From: Prevotella sp. 885
GTDB taxonomy: Bacteria > Bacteroidota > Bacteroidia > Bacteroidales > Bacteroidaceae
Direction: 5' to 3'
NCBI RefSeq assembly: GCF_002265625.1
Contig: NZ_NOVE01000018.1
Location: forward strand, 1-53,594
DNA: 53,594 nt
The notes beneath the pieces are model-generated. The model had not been told where the DNA came from. It worked only from the letters and a program-made list of their open reading frames with translations, and ran no database searches. The number at the start of each line of letters is the position of its first letter. The first letter of the stretch is position 1. Both the position numbers and the translations under genes were made by a program. Shown here piece after piece: positions 1 to 7,248 of the stretch.

Positions 1-24
1 ATGTGAAGTGTTCGTCGAAGTGTG

Positions 25-57
25 GCAGCAGAAACTCCGGTTAGAAATTTCTGCTGC
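25..57. repeat. Perfect 10-bp inverted repeat
   Basis: GCAGCAGAAA at 25-34 is the reverse complement of TTTCTGCTGC at 48-57, with a 13-base loop. Neither side has a clear T tract, so this is not an obvious terminator. It lies just beyond a minus-strand TAACTTTG box (64-57), so a leftward transcript would carry it at its 5' end. Confidence 0.5.
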
Positions 58-394
58 AAAGTTATTGAATCAAAAAGCGGTTTGAGAGTTTATCCGAATC
101 TTTCCGTCGCCCAAGGAATGATAAGGAATCAATCAAGGAATACAGTCTCTTTTCACTTGAAAAACAGCCTGAATATGATTGCAGACAGCCTGATTATAAC
201 TGCAAATAGGGCATAAGAAAGAGGGAGCATCAAAACTAAAAAGTCCGTATAATCTCCCGACTTTCCTCTTCAGACAAATGCCTTTGGCTTGTTGTCGAAG
301 AAGCAATATGCTCCCAATGCTGAAATAAGGTTCATGATAAAGTTGCTTACAGATCTATTCTGTCATAGAATGCACACCCTCATCATAACTGTAT

Positions 395-425
395 TTTGCA
401 AACTGAAAAAAAATCATTACATTTG
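395..425 (+). promoter_or_regulatory. Bacteroidetes-type promoter of nadK
   Basis: TTTG at 395-398 and TACATTTG at 418-425 are separated by 19 bases, matching the -33/-7 consensus TTTG/TAnnTTTG. The nadK start codon lies about 46 bases downstream, leaving a leader of roughly 40 bases. Confidence 0.7.
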
Positions 426-471
426 CAGCCGTGTTTTATAATCACGATAGTTTTTTATACATCTAATATAT

Positions 472-1356
472 ATGATAAGACAGAATCTTCGGTTTGCCGT
501 TTTCGGCAATTCCTTCCAACCCCGCAAGTCGCATTCCATATTCCGCGTTCTGGCTTTCCTTGAGAAGCAGGGATGCCAGGTGGAGTTCGACCGTTCGTTT
601 TATGATTTCCTTCAGGAGAACCATGACCTTGACTTGGGGAAATACGCTACGTTTGAGGGTGACGACTTTGAGGCTGACTATGTCTTGTCGATGGGTGGTG
701 ACGGCACTTTCCTGCAGTCGGCCGTGAGAGTGGGGGAGAAGCAGATTCCGCTTGTGGGCATCAATATGGGACGTCTGGGCTTTCTGGCTGACGTGCTGCC
801 TGACGAGGTGGAGGAGGCGCTGGACGCCGTGTTAAAAGGCAACTATAACATTGAGGAGCATACTGCCATCCGGATTACGACGGAGGGCGGCGACTTCGAG
901 GGTTGTCATTACGCACTTAACGACATTGCCGTGCTGAAGCGTGACGTGGCTTCGATGATAAGCATCCGCACGCATGTGGACGGCAGCTTCCTCGTCAACT
1001 ATCAGGCTGACGGCCTTATTGTGACGACGCCGACGGGTTCGACGGCTTACTCGCTTTCCAACGGCGGACCGATCATCGTGCCGCAGACGCGCACGCTGTG
1101 TCTGACGCCTGTGGCCCCGCATAGCCTAAATATCAGGCCGATAGTGATAAGCGACAGCTCGGTGGTGAGGCTGGAGGTGGAGAGCCGGTCACACAATTAT
1201 CTGGTGGCTGTGGACGGCAGGAGCTATACGATGCACGAGGGTTCGACTGTGACCATATCGAAGGCGCCGTTTATCACGCGCATCGTAAAGCCCAACCACA
1301 GACGCTACTTCGCGTCGTTGCGGGAGAAGATGATGTGGGGCGCGGACAAGAGATGA
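472..1356 (+). CDS. nadK: NAD kinase
   Basis: Phosphorylates NAD to NADP using ATP or polyphosphate, a cytosolic enzyme that sets the NADP pool. The 294-residue length is normal. The phosphate-binding GGDGTF motif lies at residues 75-80, GINMGRLGFL follows near 100, and the NAD-site motif TPTGSTAYSLSNGGP lies near 185-199. The start follows a good promoter (395-425). The gene stands alone, convergent with radA, with only eight bases between the stop codons. Identification is secure. Confidence 0.95.
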   Translation: MIRQNLRFAVFGNSFQPRKSHSIFRVLAFLEKQGCQVEFDRSFYDFLQENHDLDLGKYATFEGDDFEADYVLSMGGDGTFLQSAVRVGEKQIPLVGINMGRLGFLADVLPDEVEEALDAVLKGNYNIEEHTAIRITTEGGDFEGCHYALNDIAVLKRDVASMISIRTHVDGSFLVNYQADGLIVTTPTGSTAYSLSNGGPIIVPQTRTLCLTPVAPHSLNIRPIVISDSSVVRLEVESRSHNYLVAVDGRSYTMHEGSTVTISKAPFITRIVKPNHRRYFASLREKMMWGADKR

Positions 1357-1364
1357 TTTAGGAA

Positions 1365-2774
1365 TTATCCGAACAACACTCTGAGCGCTTCTTCCACTTT
1401 CTTTACGGGGTGTATGCGGATGTTGTATTTCTTTGGATTTATGCTTGTGACGTTGTAAGCCGGGAGGATGATGTCCGTGAATCCCAACTTCTCGGCTTCG
1501 GCTATTCTTTGCTCTATGCGGTTGACGGGTCTGACCTCGCCGCTCAGTCCCACTTCGCCTGCCATGCACCATCCCGGCTCAATGGCTGTGTCGACGTTGC
1601 TGGAGAGTACGGCGGCTATGACGCTTAGGTCCATGGCGAGGTCGGTGACCTTCAGTCCTCCTGCAATATTGATGAAGACGTCTTTCTGGATGAGCTTAAA
1701 TCCTACGCGCTTCTCGAGTACGGCAAGGAGCATGTTGAGGCGTCGCTGGTCGAATCCGGTGGCGGCTCGTTGCGGCGTGCCGTAAGCTGCTGTGGACACA
1801 AGGGCCTGCGTCTCCACGAGGAAGGGACGCACGCCTTCGATGGCGGAGCTGATGGCTATGCCGGAGAGTCCTTCATGGTCTTGCGAGAGGAGCAGTTCGG
1901 AAGGATTGGTGACCTGACGGAGTCCGGTCTGCTGCATCTCGTAGATGCCCAGTTCGGATGTGCTGCCGAAGCGGTTCTTTATGGACCGGAGGATGCGATA
2001 CATGTAATGCTGGTCGCCCTCGAACTGTATGACCGTGTCGACGATGTGCTCAAGGATCTTGGGTCCGGCGAGCGTACCCTCCTTATTGATGTGTCCGATA
2101 AGGATGACGGGTGTGCCGGTGGTCTTGGCGTAACGGAGCAGGGTGGCGGCGCACTCCCTTACCTGCGAGATGCTGCCGGGGCTGCTCTCCACGTCCTCGG
2201 TGGAGAGAGTCTGGATGGAGTCGATGACCAGGAGTTCGGGTGCCACTTCGCGTGCGCTCTCCAATATTTTCTGAAGGGAGGTCTCGCAAAGGATGTTGAC
2301 ATTGTCAGGATCGGACGTCGCATCGTGAGCCCTGCCGCGCAGCAGACGCTCGGCTCTCATCTTGAGCTGATGCGAGCTTTCCTCTCCGCTGACGTAGAGT
2401 ATGCGCTTGTCGGGAATGTTGAGGACGGTCTGCAGGGTGAGAGTGCTCTTTCCGATGCCCGGTTCGCCTCCGAGCAGCACGATGCTGCCCTCGACCAGGC
2501 CTCCTCCTAACACACGGTTGAGCTCGGCATCGTGCATGTCGATGCGGTTGTCGTCCTGCGCCGGTATTTCGCTCAGCTTTATGGGACGGTTGTGAGAGGC
2601 TGCTGACGATGATGTGTGCGTGAAGAGTCCGGACGAGGATTTCGCGGACGAAGCGGAGCCTAAGTTTATCTCCTTGAATGTGTTCCATTGGCCGCAACTC
2701 GGACACTTGCCTATCCATTTGGCAGACTCCTGTCCGCAGTTGCTGCATACGTATGCTGTTCTTGTTTTTGCCAT
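1365..2774 (-). CDS. radA: DNA repair protein RadA (Sms)
   Basis: RecA-like branch-migration helicase acting in homologous recombination and repair. In order: an N-terminal C4 zinc finger (Cys10, 13, 24, 27), Walker A GGEPGIGKS at 102-110, the RadA-specific KNRFG motif near 265, and a Lon-protease-like C-terminal domain. The 469 residues are close to the family norm. It is transcribed divergently from the lipoprotein gene at 2832. Its TAnnTTTG box ends only five bases before the start codon, implying a leaderless mRNA. Confidence 0.95.
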   Translation of the reverse strand: MAKTRTAYVCSNCGQESAKWIGKCPSCGQWNTFKEINLGSASSAKSSSGLFTHTSSSAASHNRPIKLSEIPAQDDNRIDMHDAELNRVLGGGLVEGSIVLLGGEPGIGKSTLTLQTVLNIPDKRILYVSGEESSHQLKMRAERLLRGRAHDATSDPDNVNILCETSLQKILESAREVAPELLVIDSIQTLSTEDVESSPGSISQVRECAATLLRYAKTTGTPVILIGHINKEGTLAGPKILEHIVDTVIQFEGDQHYMYRILRSIKNRFGSTSELGIYEMQQTGLRQVTNPSELLLSQDHEGLSGIAISSAIEGVRPFLVETQALVSTAAYGTPQRAATGFDQRRLNMLLAVLEKRVGFKLIQKDVFINIAGGLKVTDLAMDLSVIAAVLSSNVDTAIEPGWCMAGEVGLSGEVRPVNRIEQRIAEAEKLGFTDIILPAYNVTSINPKKYNIRIHPVKKVEEALRVLFG

Positions 2775-2779
2775 ATGTA

Positions 2780-2810
2780 CAAAAGTAAGGATATTTTTCG
2801 TAGTTACAAA
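2780..2810 (-). promoter_or_regulatory. radA promoter, apparently leaderless
   Basis: Read on minus, TTTG (plus 2810-2807) and TACTTTTG (plus 2787-2780) are 19 bases apart, a full -33/-7 match. The ATG begins at 2774, five bases after the -7 box, where the transcription start itself would be expected. Confidence 0.65.
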
Positions 2811-2819
2811 ATTTATTGT

Positions 2820-2827
2820 TACTTTTG
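2820..2827 (+). promoter_or_regulatory. Promoter -7 box of the lipoprotein gene, apparently leaderless
   Basis: TACTTTTG at 2820-2827 lies four bases before the ATG at 2832. The -33 position carries TTTC near 2796-2799, an imperfect match. The box mirrors the divergent radA promoter and likewise predicts transcription starting at or beside the start codon. Confidence 0.5.
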
Positions 2828-2831
2828 CTTT

Positions 2832-3737
2832 ATGAAAAAATCCATATTATATATGCTTGCTCTTTGCTTTCTCGTGGGATGCGGAAAGTCTTATGAAGAG
2901 CAGAAACGAATAACGAAGGCGGAACGCGACAGGCTGCATCAGGAAGACCTGCGTGCGCTACACGTGGCTGTATTGCCTACACTTGACTGTATGCCATTGC
3001 TTGTGGCGAAGGAACGCGAGATGTATGATACGGCACGGCTGGACTTCCGTCCGCGCTTCTTCCATGCCCAGATGGATTGTGACACGGCTTTCACGGGACG
3101 TAGCGTGGAGGGAATGGTGAGTGACCTTGTGCGTACGGAGCGTATAAGGCGTGAGGGTACGGAGGTCAGCTATCTGACATCGACGAATGCCTATTGGCAG
3201 CTCCTCTCCAATCCTAAGGCGCGTCTGAAGCGCATCGACCAGTTGGGCGACAAGATGGTGGCGATGACTCGTTATTCGGTGACGGACCGTCTGACGGACT
3301 TGGCGCTAAAGAATCAGAAGCTTTCGTCCATAGTGTTCAGGGTGCAGGTGAACGACGTTTTCGTCCGCCTGGATATGTTGCGCAATAACGAGATGGACGC
3401 CATGTGGCTGACCGAACCTTTGGCTACGGTGGCACGTACGATGTCGGCTCCCGTGCTCTTCGATACGCGTAAGGACGACCTGAGGATGGGCGTGATTGTC
3501 TTTCGTGGCGACGTCATGAAGGACAAGCGCAGACAGGGACAGGTGAAGGAGCTGGAGAAGGCTTACAACGCTGCATGCGACTCGCTTAACCGTTTCGGAC
3601 TGGCTCATTATCAGGATATTATGGAGAAGTATTATAAGATGGACGCTAAGACCGTGAAGAAGATACCTTCCATGAGATTCAACCGCATAACCAAACCTCG
3701 CAGCTCGGATATCGAGGCTGCCAACAAAAAAGACTGA
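2832..3737 (+). CDS. Lipoprotein resembling an ABC transporter substrate-binding protein (SsuA/NMT1-like)
   Basis: A 301-residue predicted lipoprotein. The signal peptide ends in LVGC with the lipid-attachment Cys17. The mature part starts with LHVAVLPTLDCMPLLVAKER and continues with a layout typical of the SsuA/THI5 group that binds sulfonates, nitrate or pyrimidine precursors (for example DAMWLTEPLATVA). I chose the start at 2832 because it begins the signal peptide; an upstream in-frame ATG at 2688 lies inside radA. No permease or ATPase gene is adjacent. The TPR gene follows after eight bases, suggesting co-transcription. The ligand is unknown. Confidence 0.65.
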   Translation: MKKSILYMLALCFLVGCGKSYEEQKRITKAERDRLHQEDLRALHVAVLPTLDCMPLLVAKEREMYDTARLDFRPRFFHAQMDCDTAFTGRSVEGMVSDLVRTERIRREGTEVSYLTSTNAYWQLLSNPKARLKRIDQLGDKMVAMTRYSVTDRLTDLALKNQKLSSIVFRVQVNDVFVRLDMLRNNEMDAMWLTEPLATVARTMSAPVLFDTRKDDLRMGVIVFRGDVMKDKRRQGQVKELEKAYNAACDSLNRFGLAHYQDIMEKYYKMDAKTVKKIPSMRFNRITKPRSSDIEAANKKD

Positions 3738-3745
3738 CCTCTCTT

Positions 3746-5947
3746 ATGAAGCCCACAATAGAACAGACCATCCTTGTCCACCAACGTGTGGGTAAGGCTT
3801 TGAGCATGCTGGAAGCGCGTATGGCGGATCTTGGCATAACGGAGTTTCTGGACGAACTGCACGACGTGCGTGACGACTATGACCGCATGGCTGACAGTCT
3901 CTCGCAGGGACAACGTGATCCGAGCGGAGGAAAGCTGTATGCCTCCCTGCTGAAGCGTACGTACAGACTATATAATAATGTGCGTCTCTCGTCAATCATT
4001 CGTAAATATCCTGTGCTGACGTATTGCCGCAAGGCGGCAGAGAAGACCGTGGGCGCGGGCGATGTGGCGTCGGTAAAGGCGTCGTTGGAAGGCTTCGTGC
4101 AGGACCTTGCCATGCAGACGCTTTTCTCAGGAGACAGTCAGGAGGCTGCCATTGCCGGCATCTACGCCAAGCACCAACGCTATATGGACGCTCTCTTCGG
4201 ACACATCCTCGTGTCGTGGCAATGGACGAGCAAGATGCGCATGGAATATGCCGAGCTGTTGGCGTCGCCAACGGTGGACCAGAACGACGGCATGCTGATA
4301 GTAAGCGGAGTGACGCTCTCCCTGATGCAGGTGTTTGACGTGAACAAATGGATGCTCCTGCATGACGTGTATGTGTACAATCCTTCGCAGCAGCTTCGCC
4401 AGCGTGCGCTTGTGGGAATGGTGCTGACCGTGCCCGACATGCGCTCGGAGAAGTTGTTCGGCGAGGTGGAGGACGCCATAACCGGAATGATGGAGAACGC
4501 CGACAGACGTAAGGAACTGCTGGAGACGCAGATACAGCTGTGCTATTCGGCAAGTGCAAGGACGGACAGCAACGAGATACAACGCGACATTCTTCCTACG
4601 CTCAGCAAGGAGAGCCGGTTGGACATCACGAAGAACGGAATAGTGGAGAAGGACGATGCTACCATAGACGACATCCTCAATTCGGAGGAACGCGACCAAT
4701 CTATAAAGGAGATAGAGGACAAGATGTCCAGGATTATGGACATGCAGAAGAAGGGTAGCGACGTATATTTCGGAGGCTTCTCAAAGATGAAGCGCTTCGG
4801 ATTTTTCAGCCAGATAAGCAATTGGTTTATGCCGTTCACGGTGAATCATCCAGACATTTCCGGGGCTTCCATGCTTGGCAAATATCCCGGCATAAAGGGA
4901 ATGTTGATGAACGGACCTTTCTGCGATTCGGACAAGTATTCGTTCTTCCTCTCGTTGTCAGCCGTGGTGGAGAAGTTGCCGCCGAACATCCTTGAGATGC
5001 TTGCGAGCAACGACGGGCCTGTGACAGCCATGCCAGAGATGAGCAACGTGGACCGCGGGTCGGCGATGTACGTCCGTCGTATGTATCTGCAGGACCTCTA
5101 TCGTTTCTTCGAACTTTATCCCAACCGCATCTTCGCCAATCCTTTTGAGGCAAAGGCTGGAGGCGCTTTCCGTGGATTCTTCTTCGCCAACATTTTCTTC
5201 CGTGGCATGAAGGGTGACGAGACAGCACAGCTTTCACGTTTCCTTTTCAAGCGCAAGCGTCCGGATCTTGTGGCGTATATGTTAGGCGAATGCAGGGACG
5301 CAGCCGCTCTTTCCCTCGACGAGCAGAAACTCCTTGCACATTCATACCTTCGTCTTGGTGACATAGAGAAGGCGCGTGTCATCTTCTCTTCCATCCTTGA
5401 GAAGGGTGGGGAAGACGCTGCTGCCATAAAGGGAATGGCAGACTCGCTCTTCCTTCTCAGACGTTATGCCGAGGCTGCCAAGCAGTATGCAAGGCTGACC
5501 GTTATGGACGGGCGGAACATCAGCCATCAGCTCCATTTGGGACTGGCGCTTGTTAATGGTGGGGACGTGAAGGAGGGAATGGCTACGTTATATAAATTGT
5601 ATTATGAGCATGACTCCGACCTTAACGTAATGCGAGCTATGGCATGGGGATATCTGGCTGACTGTAAGCCGAAGGAGGCAGACTCTCTGTACGAAAAACT
5701 CTTGGCACTTGCCGGAGAAGACCGCATCCTGCCGACAGACCTGCTGAATTCGGGTTACGTGAAATGGATTGTCGGCAACGTGAAGGAGGCAAAGGAAAGA
5801 ATGGGCAGGTACTTGGCGGCATTCCCTGCAGGAGAGGCGCCTTCCCTGGAAACTGAAATGGCAAATGACCGCGACATCCTCTCTCGCAACGGCATAGAAG
5901 ACTACGTTGTGGCGATTATGCTGGACGGACTGGATGGTCAGAAATAA
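3746..5947 (+). CDS. Large TPR-repeat protein of unknown role
   Basis: A 733-residue, apparently cytosolic protein without signal peptide. The first two thirds (about 1-500) are helical and charged and match no family I recognise. From about 510 to 700 it contains helix-turn-helix units of tetratricopeptide type (for example AHSYLRLGDIEKARVIFSSI and LLRRYAEAAKQYARL), which usually mediate protein contacts. It lies eight bases after the SsuA-like lipoprotein gene, so the two are probably one operon. It ends just before a strong hairpin shared with the opposing sigma-factor gene. Confidence 0.7.
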   Translation: MKPTIEQTILVHQRVGKALSMLEARMADLGITEFLDELHDVRDDYDRMADSLSQGQRDPSGGKLYASLLKRTYRLYNNVRLSSIIRKYPVLTYCRKAAEKTVGAGDVASVKASLEGFVQDLAMQTLFSGDSQEAAIAGIYAKHQRYMDALFGHILVSWQWTSKMRMEYAELLASPTVDQNDGMLIVSGVTLSLMQVFDVNKWMLLHDVYVYNPSQQLRQRALVGMVLTVPDMRSEKLFGEVEDAITGMMENADRRKELLETQIQLCYSASARTDSNEIQRDILPTLSKESRLDITKNGIVEKDDATIDDILNSEERDQSIKEIEDKMSRIMDMQKKGSDVYFGGFSKMKRFGFFSQISNWFMPFTVNHPDISGASMLGKYPGIKGMLMNGPFCDSDKYSFFLSLSAVVEKLPPNILEMLASNDGPVTAMPEMSNVDRGSAMYVRRMYLQDLYRFFELYPNRIFANPFEAKAGGAFRGFFFANIFFRGMKGDETAQLSRFLFKRKRPDLVAYMLGECRDAAALSLDEQKLLAHSYLRLGDIEKARVIFSSILEKGGEDAAAIKGMADSLFLLRRYAEAAKQYARLTVMDGRNISHQLHLGLALVNGGDVKEGMATLYKLYYEHDSDLNVMRAMAWGYLADCKPKEADSLYEKLLALAGEDRILPTDLLNSGYVKWIVGNVKEAKERMGRYLAAFPAGEAPSLETEMANDRDILSRNGIEDYVVAIMLDGLDGQK

Positions 5948-5957
5948 AAACTAAAAA

Positions 5958-5990
5958 AAGCGCTGTAAGTCTTTGTGACCTACAGCGCTT
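5958..5990. terminator. Hairpin terminator between the TPR gene and the sigma-factor gene
   Basis: A 14-bp stem with one mismatch (5958-5971 with 5977-5990) and the loop TTTGT. On minus the stem is followed by a run of seven T, making it a good Rho-independent terminator for the sigma-factor gene. It can also fold in the plus-strand transcript of the TPR gene, though without a T tract. Confidence 0.8.
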
Positions 5991-6058
5991 ATACCGTAAG
6001 TGACAATGGGTTCGGAAGCTAACGCCTTTGCCGCTTACACAACAATTAAAATTTAATT

Positions 6059-6931
6059 TTATCCTAAGTATTTCATCAGAATCTTGGCGTTGCCGCTGTC
6101 GCGCAGCTTGGCAATGCTCTTCTCTCTGATCTGGCGTACACGCTCACGTGTAAGTCCGAGCTGGTCGCCGATTTCCTCCAGACCCTTCTCATGACATCCT
6201 ATGCCGAAGCATTCACGGATGATTGTTATCTCGCGGTCCTTCAGCACCTTGTTGAGCACGGAGTTGAGCTCAAGCGCCATCGACTCATGGTCGACGTGGC
6301 GGTCAGTACGGCTGTCATCACCACTCGGCATAACGTCCAGCATACAGTTGTCCTCGCCGTCCTGGAAAGGAGCGTCGATGCTGACATGGTGTCCGTCTGC
6401 CATAAGGCTCTGTCCGATTTTCTCCTCCTCAATCTTCGTAGCGTCCGAAAGCTCCGAAACAGACGGGGTGCGCTGGTTCTCCTGCTCGAACTTGTTGATT
6501 TCGTGATTAATTTTGTTAAGCGATCCAACCTGATTGAGCGGCAGTCTCACAATACGGCTCTGCTCGGCGATGGCCTGAAGAATGCTCTGACGAATCCACC
6601 ATACAGCGTACGAGATGAATTTGAATCCACGGGTTTCGTCAAACTTCTGAGCGGCCTTTATCAGTCCGATGTTGCCCTCATCAATAAGGTCGGTAAGGGA
6701 AAGTCCTTGGTGCTGGTATTGCTTAGCTACAGAAACGACGAAGCGGAGGTTAGCGGTTACGAGTTTGTCTTTGGCGCGTTCTCCTTCCGGACCGCCCTTC
6801 TTGATTTTCTGTGCCAACTCTATCTCTTCGTCGATGGAAATCAGGGGAGCACGTCCTATCTCAACAAGGTACTTGTCCAATGCTTCACTAGAACGATTTG
6901 TAATGCTCTTTTGAATCTTAAGTTGTCTCAT
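6059..6931 (-). CDS. rpoD: Primary RNA polymerase sigma factor (RpoD/SigA, Bacteroidetes short type)
   Basis: Directs RNA polymerase to housekeeping promoters. The 290-residue protein lacks region 1.1, as is usual in Bacteroidetes. Visible parts: region 1.2 (DKYLVEIGRAPLIS), region 2 (NLRFVVSVAKQYQHQGLSL, DLIDEGNIGLIKAAQKFD, FKFISYAVWWIRQSI), region 3, and region 4.2 with its helix-turn-helix (EEIGDQLGLTRERVRQI). Its product should recognise the TTTG/TAnnTTTG promoters seen across this window, including its own. It is divergent from ileS. Confidence 0.93.
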   Translation of the reverse strand: MRQLKIQKSITNRSSEALDKYLVEIGRAPLISIDEEIELAQKIKKGGPEGERAKDKLVTANLRFVVSVAKQYQHQGLSLTDLIDEGNIGLIKAAQKFDETRGFKFISYAVWWIRQSILQAIAEQSRIVRLPLNQVGSLNKINHEINKFEQENQRTPSVSELSDATKIEEEKIGQSLMADGHHVSIDAPFQDGEDNCMLDVMPSGDDSRTDRHVDHESMALELNSVLNKVLKDREITIIRECFGIGCHEKGLEEIGDQLGLTRERVRQIREKSIAKLRDSGNAKILMKYLG

Positions 6932-7002
6932 TTTGTTTACCTAAAATTTTCTAACGGCGTGAAATTCTAAATTCTTGTTTTCGAATATACCGAAAATCTT
7001 TG

Positions 7003-7010
7003 CAAAGATA
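7003..7010 (-). promoter_or_regulatory. Promoter of the sigma-factor gene
   Basis: Read on minus, TATCTTTG spans 7010-7003. About 20 bases upstream the -33 position reads CTTG (plus 7034-7031), one mismatch from TTTG. This gives an mRNA leader of roughly 65 bases. Confidence 0.55.
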
Positions 7011-7123
7011 CGTTTTTTATTTGAATGGAGCAAGTTTACGCCCTTTGATTTTTATAATCTTAACATATCTGTCTGTCGGTATATTTAGTCTTAATGTCCT
7101 TATAATAAAAGAAATTGCATAAA

Positions 7124-7155
7124 TTTGGCAGAAAGATAGATTTTTTTTACCTTTG
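7124..7155 (+). promoter_or_regulatory. ileS promoter
   Basis: TTTG at 7124-7127 and TACCTTTG at 7148-7155 with a 20-base spacer match the Bacteroidetes consensus. The leader to the ileS start is about 90 bases, long enough for regulation, although I could not make out a T-box or other riboswitch in it. Confidence 0.7.
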
Positions 7156-7248
7156 CAGCCAATGTGGACGTACACCGAAGCAGAAACGCTGGTTTTTGTT
7201 TTCGGAGGACGTAACGCTATTAATTGAAAATCTAATTTTAAACATACA

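Larger units (their letters stand above)
1..471. other. Left-edge intergenic region, no convincing gene
   Basis: I see no supportable gene before nadK. A 64-codon open frame at 22-216 has no promoter or start context and an unconvincing composition. The stretch holds a perfect inverted repeat (25-34 with 48-57), a minus-strand TAACTTTG box at 64-57 that could serve a leftward gene outside the window, and the nadK promoter near 395-425. The rest is AT-rich spacer without recognisable features. Confidence 0.6.

Noticed and set aside
22..216. 64-codon frame at the left edge
   Set aside because: No promoter or start context, overlaps an inverted repeat and a minus-strand promoter-like box, and the sequence matches nothing I know.
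1770..2510. 246-codon plus-strand frame opposite radA
   Set aside because: Antisense shadow of RadA; no independent promoter or recognisable domain.
2688..2831. N-terminal extension of the SsuA-like lipoprotein (in-frame start at 2688)
   Set aside because: It would overlap radA and bury the signal peptide; the start at 2832 gives a proper lipoprotein signal.
7156..7248. T-box or other riboswitch in the ileS leader
   Set aside because: Only about 90 bases and no recognisable T-box sequence or terminator/antiterminator pair.
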